From Promicromonospora iranensis (GTDB taxonomy: Bacteria > Actinomycetota > Actinomycetes > Actinomycetales > Cellulomonadaceae), in NCBI RefSeq assembly GCF_028994775.1, contig NZ_JAJQMN010000003.1:124001-188000 (forward strand): DNA of 64,000 bases, written 5' to 3'. The position numbers were made by a program, and so were the translations under genes. Shown here in pieces: positions 17,193 through 26,056 of the stretch. Each line of letters begins with the position of its first letter. The stretch's first letter is position 1. The notes under the pieces were generated by a model. That model did not search any database and was not told the origin of the DNA. It was given only the letters and a program-made list of their open reading frames with translations.

Positions 17193-18452
17193 TCAGGCGG
17201 CGTCGCCGTAGTCCTGCTTGCGCCAGGCGAGCAGCGCGAACACCTGGATCGCGCCGGACTGGTGCAGGGTCTGGGGCTTTGCGTCCGGGGCGGGCGCTCC
17301 CCCGCCGCCGGACTGGAACCGGAACAGGCCTGAGGCCTCGTCCCGGTTCTCCGTCCAGATGCGTTCGGCGTACCGGCTCATACCGTCGACGACGGCGGAC
17401 CTGCGAGCGCCCGCGATCGACTCGAACAGCAGCAAGTTCGCGAACATGATGGCGTTGAACACCACGGGCTGGTCGTAGAGCCGGTCGCCGCGCAGCCAGT
17501 GGTCGACGGCGCCGGCCGCGTCCGCCGTCGCGAGGTCGAGGTACCGCTGCTCCCCCGTGGCGCGGTGGAGCAGGGCCGCCGCGCCGACCATCGATCCGGA
17601 GTTGTAGGTCCAGAGGGTCTCCTCGACGGTGCCGTCGAGCAGGATGCCGTTGGCGTAGAGGCCGTCGCCGCGGCTCAGGGCGACGCGGACCCAGTCGTAG
17701 GTGCGCCGGGCCCAGTCGAGGTACTGCGTCTCGCCGGTCTCCTCGTAGAGGTGGACGGCCAGCTCGGAGGCGAGGCTGGTCACGTTGGCCGCGCCCCGGT
17801 AGGGGTTCCAGTCGGCCTCGACCCAGTGCATGCCGCCGGGGTGCTCGACGTCGGGGTCGGTGTCCCAGGCACGGGGCAGGAACTCGAAGACCCGCCGGGC
17901 CCGGCGCAGCAGCTCGGGTTCGCCGGTCATGCGGTAGCGGCGCACGAGCTCGAGGCCGATCACGGCGTTGTCGTCGAAGAACGGGTCTCCGCCGCCGCCG
18001 AGCGGGGCGGGCGGGTAGGACGCGTACGCGCCCCGATCCGCTTCCCAGTACCGCTCGAGGCCTGCGAAGCGGTCGGCGACGTCATCGGTGAAGCGGCGTC
18101 CGGACCCGGGGAGCCGGTCGACGTTCACGGTGGCGGCCGTGGCCTCGCGCAGCGGCCAGACGTAGGAGTACTGGTTCTCCCCCGGCTCGGGGTCCAGGCC
18201 TTCGTTGTACAGGCCGGTGTCGGGCAGGTACAGGTGCCGCTGGAGGGCGGCGTAGCCGTCGAGCGCACGACGGCGCCACGGGTCGGCGGCGGGGTTCGCC
18301 GTCGCCGGCGTGGCCAGCAGCGGGGCCGCGAGCACGGCCAGCCCGACGCCGCCGAGGCCGGCGGTGAACGTGCGGCGGGACAGGGGCTGGGTCGTGGGCA
18401 GGGAGACGGGCAGAGAGACAGGCAGGGAGAAGGGCAGACGAGGTTCAGGCAC
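17193..18452 (-). CDS. Secreted GH76 family protein (alpha-1,6-mannanase type)
   Basis: 419 aa. GH76 enzymes cleave alpha-1,6-mannan backbones. The signal peptide carries a twin-arginine motif (LSRRTFTAG, about residues 24-32) and an Ala-rich core ending near TPATANPA, so Tat export is likely. The (alpha/alpha)6 barrel shows FFDDNAVIGLELVRRY with the adjacent Asp160-Asp161 pair that forms the GH76 catalytic centre, and TYNSGSMVGAAALLHRATGE, a conserved core segment. GTG 18452 has AAGGAG six bases upstream. It is last in the minus-strand importer operon, 51 bp after GH38. Together they would break fungal or yeast mannan or N-glycans. Confidence 0.85.
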   Translation of the reverse strand: MPEPRLPFSLPVSLPVSLPTTQPLSRRTFTAGLGGVGLAVLAAPLLATPATANPAADPWRRRALDGYAALQRHLYLPDTGLYNEGLDPEPGENQYSYVWPLREATAATVNVDRLPGSGRRFTDDVADRFAGLERYWEADRGAYASYPPAPLGGGGDPFFDDNAVIGLELVRRYRMTGEPELLRRARRVFEFLPRAWDTDPDVEHPGGMHWVEADWNPYRGAANVTSLASELAVHLYEETGETQYLDWARRTYDWVRVALSRGDGLYANGILLDGTVEETLWTYNSGSMVGAAALLHRATGEQRYLDLATADAAGAVDHWLRGDRLYDQPVVFNAIMFANLLLFESIAGARRSAVVDGMSRYAERIWTENRDEASGLFRFQSGGGGAPAPDAKPQTLHQSGAIQVFALLAWRKQDYGDAA

Positions 18453-18503
18453 AGCGCACTCCTTCGTGGTTGTGGACCGGTGGTCTGGGGCCGAATGGCC
18501 CGT

Positions 18504-21500
18504 TCAGCGGGTGGTCAGGAGCACGGCCGTCGTGCCCTGCGGTTCGATCGGCACGGCGATGCCGTCGGCGGTCACCGTGAGCTGGTCGACGCGGTCGCCC
18601 AGGTAGGTGGCCGTCGCGGCCTCGGTGACGTCGAAACCGGGGCGCAGCCGGACGACCACGGGCTCCTCGGCGTAGGACTGGAGCCGGACGAGGTTCTCGC
18701 CGTCGGTGCCGGTGGCGGTCACGGCCACGAGCCGCACCCGGTCGTCGTCGAGCTGCAGCAGGGACCGTTCGGCGTGCTCGGCCGCGGCGGCCCCGGCGGG
18801 TGTGCCGGGCCGCGCCGTGGCGAGCACCCCGAGGACGGGGCGGGTCAGCTCGGCGGCCGTCCGTGCCGCCAGGGCGGCGGGGCTGATGCTCTCCCCCGCG
18901 CGGCGCAGCCCGACGGCGTAGCGGAACGACGTCTCGAAGCCCTGCTCGGAAGGGAAGTTGGTGTCCCAGACGTTGTTGTGCACCCACGAGTAGACGGTGG
19001 CGGGCTGGCGCGGCGTCATGCTCTCGGGGAACGGGGCGTAGGGCAGGGAGATGACCTCCGGGTGCACCAGCGGCGCGTCGGCCGTGACCCAGGCGATCGC
19101 GAGCTCGTCGTCGTCGAAGGACACCCAGTCGCGCACGGCCCGCATGTGTTGGGGAGCGCCCGGCACCTGCGGCAGGTCGGGGCCGGTGAGGCCGCCGGTG
19201 ATCTCGTAGCGCACGCGCGGCGCGGGCACGGCGAAGGGGAAGGCCAGGAAGGCGCTCTCCTTGGTCATGGTGGCGGGCTTGGCGAGCCGGTTCTCCACCT
19301 CCAGACGGGCGGCGTCGCGGGGCAGCACGAGCGTGACCAGCACGTGGTGCACGCCGTCGGCCGCGTACCGGTAGGTCAGGCGTTCCTCGATCGGGGTGCT
19401 GACGCGCTCCACGACGTGGCCCGGCCCCGCCGTGGTGCGGCTGCCGAGCAGCTCGAGCTCGGCGGAGACGGAGGTCTTGTTGGACTGGTGGTTGTACCCG
19501 CCCGCCGTGGTGTACGTGTCGTAGACGTAGCCGTTCATGCCGACGACGGCGTCCTGGTCGACGATCTCCCGGCCCGTCGCCTTGTCGAGGATCGACGCCA
19601 CGCAGCTGCGCTCCAGGTCGACCCGGACGCGCAGGTGCTCGTTCTCGAGGACCAGCGGGTCCGCCGCCGCGGGTGCGGACGGCGCGGGCGACTCGGCCGC
19701 TCCGGTCCGGTGCACGGTCAGCCGCACGGAGCCGAGCGCCGGGACGTCGGGCACGTGCACACGCACGAAGCGCCCCGCGGCACGGTTCTCGGGGTTGGTC
19801 TGCGGCACGGTCACGCTCGGCAGGGTGTCTCCGGTGCGACCGTCGCGGACCAGCACGGGCTCGTCGAGCGGTACCCGGCTCTCCCGGACGAAGAGGGAGA
19901 CGGTGGTGGTGCGGGCGAAGCCGGCGGTGTTGACGGCGTGGTACGTGCTGTCGGCGCCGGGCTCCTCACGCAGCAGCGCGCCGAGGCGGGCGGAGGCGTG
20001 GTCGAGGAACAGGTCGGCGTCGTCGCGGGCCGCGAGCGCCCGGCCGTACTTCCAGTGCCACTGCTCGCTGCCGGACAGCCGCCCGGAGTCGGCGTGCGTC
20101 CACGGGTCCGAGGCCCCCCAGGTGTGCTCGTTGAACAGGGAGATCGAGGAGTAGACGGCGGAGGAGCGCTCGGTCTCCGCGGGCACGCCCTCACCGCCGA
20201 GCAGCCGCTCGATGCCGCTGACCGTCTGGGCGTCGGCGAGCGTGGCCTGCGCCTGGCGCGTCATGGCCTGCGGGCGGGCGGCGCTGCCCACGCCCTCGAC
20301 CCACCAGTCGCCCCAGTCGCCGGTCAGGGTGGGCACGTCGTCGCCGACGCGCTCCTCGACGGCGCGGAAGAAGTCGGCGTTGGTCGACGTGCGCAGCTGC
20401 GGGTAGGCCCACGTCTCGTTCCACCGCTGGACGATGTCGGCGTGGATGATGCTCGCGGGCGCGTTGTCGCTGTGCCGTCCGAGCACGCGCAGGTGCAGCA
20501 CGTCCCAGGGGTACGGTTCGCGGTCGGTCACGGCGGGCCCGTGCCAGCCGAAGGCGCCGGGCGCGTAGGGGTACGGGTTGGTGGCGAGCGCGGTCAGGTA
20601 GGCCGGCAGCAGCTCGTCGACCAGGTCGTACGACGTCGTGAACCCGAGGTTGGCGCCCTCCATGTACGCGAGCCCGTGCGGGCTGTCGGTCATCCACACC
20701 AGCACGCTGCGCCCGGACGGCGCGCTCCACCGGAACAGCCGCGGCAGGTGCTGGCCGCCGTTGAGGTGCGGCACGGAGCGGCCCGCCCAGTTGTGCGCCA
20801 CGGAGAGGTACCGCACGCCCTGCTGCGCGAGCGCGTCGGGCAGGCCGACGGGCTGGCCGGGCACGTCGGTCTGCATGGCCACCGGCATGTCGATGCCGTA
20901 CCGCTCGCGCACGTCGCGCGACAGGCGCAGCAGCTCGTGCAGCTCGTCGGTGGAGCAGGTGTCCAGGTGCAGGTTGTACGGCAGCGCGGTGAGCTCGAGC
21001 TGTCCGTCCCGCACGCGGTCCATGAACTCCTCGACGTGCGCCGCCGGGCGCGACCGGACCCACTGCTCGAACGGCCACAGCGCCTCGAGCGACCAGCGGA
21101 ACCGGCCCTCCTCGGGCCGGTCCTGCGTGGCACGGGCCAGGTCCAGGCAGGAGTCGAGGAACGCGAGCTGGTTGCGCAGCACCGTGCCCTGCGGGTCGGT
21201 GTACCCGATGTCGAAGTGGGAGTGCTGCACCAGGTGGATCGACCACTCGCGCACCGGCACCTGCTCGAACGTGATCGAGTCCGTGCCCAGGTCGGGCAGC
21301 TCCAGGCTCACGTCGGTCGCCTCGCTCACAGCGGGCAGCAGCACGCGCACCGATCCCGCCGGCCCGGGCAGCGTGGCGGGCTCCACGGCCGTGCCCGACG
21401 GCGTCCGCAGCACGACCCGGCCAGGGTTCGCGCCGTCGGCCTCGAGGCGGACGCTCTGCAGCGTGCCGGACCCGGTGTCCCGGCGCAGGAGCGGCTCCGG

Positions 21501-21617
21501 GATCACCCGGACCCGCCGTCCGCCGATCACGGCCTCGGCCGCGACGGCGCGGCCCACCATCTCGGAACGGGCTCTGTCGAGCGACCAGGGGTGGTCCTTG
21601 ACCAGTGCACGGCTCAT
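18504..21617 (-). CDS. GH38-related alpha-mannosidase
   Basis: 1037 aa. GH38 enzymes are zinc-dependent retaining alpha-mannosidases. The zinc-site motif is HSHFDIGYTD (His132, His134 and Asp136 region), and the nucleophile segment is QTDVPG (Asp about 251). Further conserved segments: RFRWSLEALWPFEQW, NWAGRSVPHLNGG, DWGDWWVEGVGS. C-terminal beta domains follow from about residue 560. No signal peptide is seen, so it probably acts in the cytoplasm on imported mannosides. ATG 21617 is chosen over GTG 21650 because the GTG lies inside a tandem repeat; neither has a strong ribosome-binding site. It follows the permease gene by 96 bp. Confidence 0.85.
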   Translation of the reverse strand: MSRALVKDHPWSLDRARSEMVGRAVAAEAVIGGRRVRVIPEPLLRRDTGSGTLQSVRLEADGANPGRVVLRTPSGTAVEPATLPGPAGSVRVLLPAVSEATDVSLELPDLGTDSITFEQVPVREWSIHLVQHSHFDIGYTDPQGTVLRNQLAFLDSCLDLARATQDRPEEGRFRWSLEALWPFEQWVRSRPAAHVEEFMDRVRDGQLELTALPYNLHLDTCSTDELHELLRLSRDVRERYGIDMPVAMQTDVPGQPVGLPDALAQQGVRYLSVAHNWAGRSVPHLNGGQHLPRLFRWSAPSGRSVLVWMTDSPHGLAYMEGANLGFTTSYDLVDELLPAYLTALATNPYPYAPGAFGWHGPAVTDREPYPWDVLHLRVLGRHSDNAPASIIHADIVQRWNETWAYPQLRTSTNADFFRAVEERVGDDVPTLTGDWGDWWVEGVGSAARPQAMTRQAQATLADAQTVSGIERLLGGEGVPAETERSSAVYSSISLFNEHTWGASDPWTHADSGRLSGSEQWHWKYGRALAARDDADLFLDHASARLGALLREEPGADSTYHAVNTAGFARTTTVSLFVRESRVPLDEPVLVRDGRTGDTLPSVTVPQTNPENRAAGRFVRVHVPDVPALGSVRLTVHRTGAAESPAPSAPAAADPLVLENEHLRVRVDLERSCVASILDKATGREIVDQDAVVGMNGYVYDTYTTAGGYNHQSNKTSVSAELELLGSRTTAGPGHVVERVSTPIEERLTYRYAADGVHHVLVTLVLPRDAARLEVENRLAKPATMTKESAFLAFPFAVPAPRVRYEITGGLTGPDLPQVPGAPQHMRAVRDWVSFDDDELAIAWVTADAPLVHPEVISLPYAPFPESMTPRQPATVYSWVHNNVWDTNFPSEQGFETSFRYAVGLRRAGESISPAALAARTAAELTRPVLGVLATARPGTPAGAAAAEHAERSLLQLDDDRVRLVAVTATGTDGENLVRLQSYAEEPVVVRLRPGFDVTEAATATYLGDRVDQLTVTADGIAVPIEPQGTTAVLLTTR

Positions 21618-21646
21618 CGGGAAGACACCAATCTCACGTCGGGTGA

Positions 21647-21685
21647 TCACATCGGGTAGTCACATCGGGCAGTCAAATCGGGCAT
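21647..21685 (+). repeat. Three tandem 13-bp repeats between permease and GH38 genes
   Basis: TCACATCGGG-TAG, TCACATCGGG-CAG and TCAAATCGGG-CAT follow each other with a period of 13 bp (starts 21647, 21660, 21673). They lie in the 96-bp gap between two genes of the operon. They may bind a protein, affect mRNA processing, or be neutral. Confidence 0.65.
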
Positions 21686-21713
21686 GGCAGGTGGGAACGG
21701 CGGGGTCCGGGGG

Positions 21714-22520
21714 CTACGGCGTGAGCCGCAGCGCGTTGACGAAGAATCGCTGGAAGGAGAGGAACAGCACCACCGTAGGAATGGACGCCACCAGCCCGGC
21801 CGCGAGGATGACCGGCGGGCCCAGGCCGGAGTACTGGCCGTTGAGCTCCGCGAGCGCCGCCATGAGCGGGCGCACGTTGGGGCTGGTGGACAGCGTGATG
21901 CCGAAGAGGAGGTCGTTCCACGTGGCGAGGAACTGGAAGAGGAACGCCGCGACCATCGCGCCGCGGGCCAGCGGCAGGTGGATGCGCAGGAACATCGTGA
22001 ACCAGCCGGCACCGTCGAGCTGCGCGGCCTCGCGCATCTCCTTCGGTGCCGTGGTCAGGTAGTTGCGCACCACGAAGAAGGCGAACGGCACGGCGAGCGC
22101 CGCGTAGATCAGGACCATGCCGTACTGCGTGTCGTACAGGGAGGTGACGGCGTAGGCGTTGAACAGCGGCGACAGGAAGACCTGCAGCGGCAGGAGGGTG
22201 CCGGCGTAGATCAGCCAGAACCAGAGCACCGGTCGGCGCACGGGCATGACCACCACCGCGAAGGAGGCCAGGGCGGCCACCACCACCGCGATGAACGCGG
22301 AGCCGGCGGAGTACAGGAAGGTGTTCCACATCGCCTGGCCGATGTCGGCGGTGGCGAATGCGGTGGAGATGTTCTCGAACAGGGCGAACGAGGTGAACCA
22401 CCAGCGGGGTCCCACGTACTCGTCGGCCGCCGTGAAGGCGTTCACCACCACGAGGTAGGTGGGCAGCAGCCACAGCAGCGCCACGGCCACCAGGAGCGCG
22501 TTGCGCAGTCGTCGTGCCAT
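21714..22520 (-). CDS. Sugar ABC transporter permease (MalG/LacG type)
   Basis: 268 aa with six predicted membrane helices. The inner-membrane coupling motif EMREAAQLDGAGWFTMFLRI (EAA loop) lies at about residues 180-199, followed by LPLARGAMVA. The N-terminus (LLPTYLVVVNAF) is typical of the second, MalG-like permease of carbohydrate importers. ATG at 22520; the frame is open further upstream but that part is antisense to nothing useful and overlaps the first permease. It is 32 bp after the first permease. With that protein it forms the channel of a mannoside importer. Confidence 0.9.
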   Translation of the reverse strand: MARRLRNALLVAVALLWLLPTYLVVVNAFTAADEYVGPRWWFTSFALFENISTAFATADIGQAMWNTFLYSAGSAFIAVVVAALASFAVVVMPVRRPVLWFWLIYAGTLLPLQVFLSPLFNAYAVTSLYDTQYGMVLIYAALAVPFAFFVVRNYLTTAPKEMREAAQLDGAGWFTMFLRIHLPLARGAMVAAFLFQFLATWNDLLFGITLSTSPNVRPLMAALAELNGQYSGLGPPVILAAGLVASIPTVVLFLSFQRFFVNALRLTP

Positions 22521-22552
22521 CGCTAGGCCTTCTCTCAGTCGTCGGGGCGCGG

Positions 22553-23428
22553 TCAGTCGTCGGACCGCAGCTGGCGCCGCAGGTAGATCCAGGAGGCGGC
22601 GAGCACGATCACGGTGAGCACGACGGCGACGGCGGCGCCGTACCCGTAGCGGCTCAGGGTGAAGGTCTGCCGGTACATCGTCAGGGCGAGCGTCTCGGAG
22701 GCCGTGCCCGGGCCGCCGCGGGTGAGCAGCCAGACGATGTCGAACGTCTTGAGGCTGCCGACCAGCGAGATGCCGATCACGACGATGCTGATGGGCTTCA
22801 GCTGGGGCAGGATCACCTCGCGCAGCAGCCGGAACCCGCCGGCGCCGTCGAGCCGCCCCGCCTCGATGGTCTCGGTGGGGATGGCCTGCAGGCCGACCAG
22901 GAACAGGATCATGTTCGCGCCGGTCGCCTGCCACGTGGTGGCCAGGATCATCGCGAAGGTGTTGGTGGGCCACTCGAGCAGCCACGGCTGCTCCAGCGAC
23001 GACAGCCCCAGGAGGCCGAGGATCTCGTTGACCCCGCCGTCGGTCTGCAGCATGAAGTTCCACAGGATCGCGGTGACCGAGCCGGACAGCGCGTACGGCA
23101 GCACGACGGCGAACCGGGTGAACCTGCCCCAGCCGGAGCTGTTGGTGGCGACCGCGATGACCAGCCCGAGCAGCACCGGCAGCAGCAGCGTGCCCACCGT
23201 CCAGATGCCGGTGTTCAGCAGGGACCGCAGGAACGACTCGTCGGTGACCAGCGTCGCGTAGTTGTCGAGGCCGACCCAGCTGCGGGACAGGCCGTCGTCG
23301 CTGAAGAAGCTGCGGTAGACGGTGAAGAGGAACGGCAGCACGAGCAGGGCGCCGACCAGCGCCACGGCGGGTGCGATGAACAGGGCGGCCCAGGTGCGGG
23401 CGGCCCACGGGGCGGCACGGCCCGTCAC
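22553..23428 (-). CDS. Sugar ABC transporter permease (MalF/UgpA type)
   Basis: 291 aa with six membrane helices. The EAA motif ETIEAGRLDGAGGFRLLREV is at about residues 185-204, and the family's SLKTFDIVWLLTRGGPG follows. The GTG at 23428 is chosen because it overlaps the stop of the binding-protein gene (GTGA), which suggests translational coupling; GTG 23446 is six codons upstream and lacks a ribosome-binding site. No ATPase gene is in the operon. In actinobacteria a shared MsiK-type ATPase usually serves such importers. Confidence 0.9.
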   Translation of the reverse strand: MTGRAAPWAARTWAALFIAPAVALVGALLVLPFLFTVYRSFFSDDGLSRSWVGLDNYATLVTDESFLRSLLNTGIWTVGTLLLPVLLGLVIAVATNSSGWGRFTRFAVVLPYALSGSVTAILWNFMLQTDGGVNEILGLLGLSSLEQPWLLEWPTNTFAMILATTWQATGANMILFLVGLQAIPTETIEAGRLDGAGGFRLLREVILPQLKPISIVVIGISLVGSLKTFDIVWLLTRGGPGTASETLALTMYRQTFTLSRYGYGAAVAVVLTVIVLAASWIYLRRQLRSDD

Positions 23429-24726
23429 AGCGACCACATCTCCCACTCGACGTCGGCCCGTTCCTGCATGCGCTGCAGCGTGCTGCGGGCGCTCGCCGCG
23501 GTCGGGTTCGCCATGAACGCGCTCAGCTCCTGGACGTTGCCCTCGATGAGGGCGGGCGGGGAGGCCTCCCAGTAGCGGGTGGCCAGGATCGGCCTGGCCT
23601 CCTCCACCTGGCGGGCGAGGTCACGCACCGGCTGGACCGGCGGCAGCGCCGCGGTGTTGGCGGACAGGTCGTTCAGGAAGTCGACCCAGACCTGCTGGGC
23701 GTCGGTGCTGAGCCAGTCGCCGGCCACGGCCAGCGCCTCGGAGCGCTTGTGCCCGTTCTCGGACACGGCGAGGGCCCCGCTCTCGGTGACGACGGCCGCC
23801 GGCGCGCCGGGGTTCACCGCCGGGAGCAGGAACAGCCCGAACGTCTCCTCGTCGAGCCCGGCCTGCACGTAGCTGGCGGCCTGCCAGGTGCCGTAGAGGT
23901 TCATGCCGACGGTGCCCTCCGCGAACCGGCCCGGTGCCTCCTGGACCGCGAAGTCCGGCGGCGAGAACAGGCCGCGGTCGTACATGTCGGTCCAGAGCGC
24001 CATGGCCTCCTGGGCGGTGTCGTCGGTGTAGGAGGCCTCACCCTCGGTCAGCGCCCGGTAGAACTCGGGGTCCAGGCCGTTGACGAGCTGCTGGAACCAG
24101 ATGAGCGACTCCCAGGTGGTGGCGCCGCCGCTCCCGATGGGCACGACGCCGCCGTCGCGCAGGGCCTCCGCCGTGGCGATGAACTCGTCCCAGGTGCTGG
24201 GCACCGTCAGGCCGAGGCGTTCGAAGGCCGGCTTGCTGTAGAAGATCGCGTAGTAGGACTGGTAGAGCGGGATGGCGTACGGGCGGCCGTCGTGGCTGAA
24301 GCTCTCGCGCGCCGCCGGGGAGACCCAGCCACGGCGTTCGGCGTCGTCCCAGACCGTCGACAGGTCGGCGAAGATGCCGGACCGGGCGATGTCGCGCAGG
24401 CGGTAGCCGTTCCACCACTTCACGAGGTCGGTGGTCGAGTCGGTCCGCGCGGACATGCGCACGAGCTGCTGGTACCCGCTCACGTCGGGCACCGCCCGTA
24501 CGGAGACGCCGTGACCGGTGCGCTCGCGGAGCACCTTGCCGATGCTCTCGAACCCGGACGCCCAGGTGGGGTTGTCGTTGGTGAGCGTCACGTCCGCCCC
24601 GGACGCCGCCCGGGTCAGGGTGCCGCGAGCACACGACGACAGCACGGCGGCGGCTCCGAGACCCGCGCCGAGGCGCAGGACCGTTCGCCTGTCGACCATC
24701 GCTCGGGGCAGCGTCTTCGCTGACAT
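23425..24726 (-). CDS. Sugar-binding lipoprotein of the ABC importer
   Basis: 433 aa, extracellular solute-binding protein family 1. The signal peptide has a twin-arginine-like RRTVLRLG and a lipobox LSSC (Cys about 31). Typical segments: NPTWASGFESIGKVL, YAIPLYQSYYAIFYSKPAFE, LPSTWDEF-like VPSTWDEFIATAEAL, and GTVGMNLYGTWQAA. ATG 24726 has a strong AGGAGGT upstream. It is first in an operon of binding protein, two permeases, GH38 and GH76. Two LacI-type palindromes lie 56 and 177 bp upstream. The likely ligand is a mannoside, inferred from the neighbours. Confidence 0.9.
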   Translation of the reverse strand: MSAKTLPRAMVDRRTVLRLGAGLGAAAVLSSCARGTLTRAASGADVTLTNDNPTWASGFESIGKVLRERTGHGVSVRAVPDVSGYQQLVRMSARTDSTTDLVKWWNGYRLRDIARSGIFADLSTVWDDAERRGWVSPAARESFSHDGRPYAIPLYQSYYAIFYSKPAFERLGLTVPSTWDEFIATAEALRDGGVVPIGSGGATTWESLIWFQQLVNGLDPEFYRALTEGEASYTDDTAQEAMALWTDMYDRGLFSPPDFAVQEAPGRFAEGTVGMNLYGTWQAASYVQAGLDEETFGLFLLPAVNPGAPAAVVTESGALAVSENGHKRSEALAVAGDWLSTDAQQVWVDFLNDLSANTAALPPVQPVRDLARQVEEARPILATRYWEASPPALIEGNVQELSAFMANPTAASARSTLQRMQERADVEWEMWSL

Positions 24727-24781
24727 TCGGACCTCCTGGTCTCGTCGCTGGCTCCGGCGCCAGCGAGCATGATGGTGGGAA

Positions 24782-24795
24782 TGGTATCGATACCA
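24782..24795. promoter_or_regulatory. Mannose-locus operator 1 (perfect palindrome)
   Basis: TGGTATCGATACCA, a perfect 14-bp palindrome with central CG, 56 bp upstream of the binding-protein start. It matches two other sites in the locus and has LacI-family operator form. Confidence 0.8.
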
Positions 24796-24902
24796 ACGCG
24801 TGTCAGGCAAGGCCGTGGGGCGAATCCGCAGTTCGACGGCGGGTGTTTCAAGCGTCTCCGCAGGCCAGAGCCTTGTCAGAGGCGACTTCGGATGGCGGGA
24901 GG

Positions 24903-24916
24903 TGGTATCGCTACCG
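24903..24916. promoter_or_regulatory. Mannose-locus operator 2
   Basis: TGGTATCGCTACCG differs from operator 1 by two bases. It overlaps the ROK stop codon and lies 121 bp from operator 1, so one repressor dimer at each site could form a loop upstream of the importer operon. Confidence 0.65.
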
Positions 24917-25807
24917 CGCCAGGCCGTCCAGAGGCCCCTTCTGGGCGGCTCGCGACGCGACCACGGCGCCCAGCAGGCTCGCCCGCTCCCGCGGCAGCTC
25001 CCCCGCGCACACCGCGGGCGGGCGGGCCATCGCGGCCCCGAGTCCGGCGGCCAGCGGCGGGAAGAGCAGGTCCGACGACGCCGCCATGGAACCGCCCACG
25101 ACCAACCGCTCCGGGGCGAACGCCTCGAGCCAGGGCGCCAGCGCACCCGCCAGGGAGCCCATGGCGCTCTCGAGCGCCCGGGCGGCCACCCCGTCCCCGT
25201 CCCGCGCGCGGTGGGCGATGTCGACGACGTCGACGTCCCGGCCCGTCTCGGCCCGGTAGGCGAGCCGCAGGGCGCGCCGCGAGACGACGTCCTCCAGCGG
25301 CCGCCCGCCCACCCGCACGACATGGATGTTGCCGTCGGCCGGGACCAGCGGCCCGGTCGTGACGCAGCGGCCCTGGTCGACGAACGCCGAACCCACGCCG
25401 GTCCCGAGCGTGACGGCCACGACCCGGGCCGCGCCCGCGCCGGCGCCGGCCGCCCATTCGCCCAGGCCGAAGGCCTCCGCGTCATTCACGAAGCGCACCG
25501 CGGCGGGCTCCAGCCCCAGGCGTGCGGCAAGCTCGCGCCGCAGGTCGACGCCCCGCAGCGCGGCGAACTTGTCGACGCCGCGAAAGTCGCCGATACCCCG
25601 CTCGTAGTCGAACGGCCCCGGGATCGCGATCGCGACCGGCCCGACGGTGACCGCCCCAGCGGTGCGGGACCGGCGCACGCAGTCCGCCACGGCGTCGAGC
25701 ACCTGGGCCGCGGGTGCGGCCGAGTCGAGCGGTACACGGAACTCGTCCCGCACCGCCCAGCCGCTCTCCACGGTGGCGGCCGTGACGTGGGTGCCGCCCA
25801 CGTCCAC
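24911..25807 (-). CDS. ROK family sugar kinase (possibly truncated by an upstream amber codon)
   Basis: 298 aa from the GTG at 25807. ROK kinases phosphorylate hexoses such as glucose, mannose or fructose. Motifs: the ATP phosphate loop DVGGTHVTAA at the very N-terminus, VAIAIPGPFDY, FVNDAEAFGLGEW (catalytic Asp), and VTLGTGVGSAFVDQG. The usual CxCGxxGC zinc motif is absent; VGGRPLEDVVSRRAL takes its place, as in some glucokinase-like members. The GTG has no ribosome-binding site and removes most of strand one. A well-placed ATG at 25906 is in the same frame but separated by TAG at 25838-25840. Neighbouring isomerase genes suggest mannose kinase activity. Confidence 0.8.
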   Translation of the reverse strand: MDVGGTHVTAATVESGWAVRDEFRVPLDSAAPAAQVLDAVADCVRRSRTAGAVTVGPVAIAIPGPFDYERGIGDFRGVDKFAALRGVDLRRELAARLGLEPAAVRFVNDAEAFGLGEWAAGAGAGAARVVAVTLGTGVGSAFVDQGRCVTTGPLVPADGNIHVVRVGGRPLEDVVSRRALRLAYRAETGRDVDVVDIAHRARDGDGVAARALESAMGSLAGALAPWLEAFAPERLVVGGSMAASSDLLFPPLAAGLGAAMARPPAVCAGELPRERASLLGAVVASRAAQKGPLDGLAR

Positions 25808-25981
25808 GGCCGTGGCGACGAGGCTCCCGCCGTCTCCCTACTGGTCGTGGGGCCGGGTGGGCGCAGGCCCGATCGGCGCCGGCGGCGCGGGCTCACGAGA
25901 CGTCATCAGCTCCCTTCCCGGCGGCCGCCTCCGTGCGTCCGCCCCGTGCCTGGACGGCACGAACCGATGATGACATAGTCT

Positions 25982-25995
25982 TGGTATCGTTACCA
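25982..25995. promoter_or_regulatory. Mannose-locus operator 3
   Basis: TGGTATCGTTACCA, one base from operator 1. It is in the divergent region between the ROK gene and the isomerase gene, 61 bp upstream of the isomerase start, and may control both. Confidence 0.75.
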
Positions 25996-26056
25996 GGGCG
26001 AGCCGCCGACTCCGGTCCGCACCGCCCTGGCTCGTCCGACCCGTAGAGAGGGCCAC

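Noticed and set aside
17499-21659. 1386-aa open frame on the plus strand opposite GH76 and GH38
   Set aside because: It is the antisense shadow of two clear glycoside hydrolases; its protein is Gly/Arg/Val-rich without any domain.
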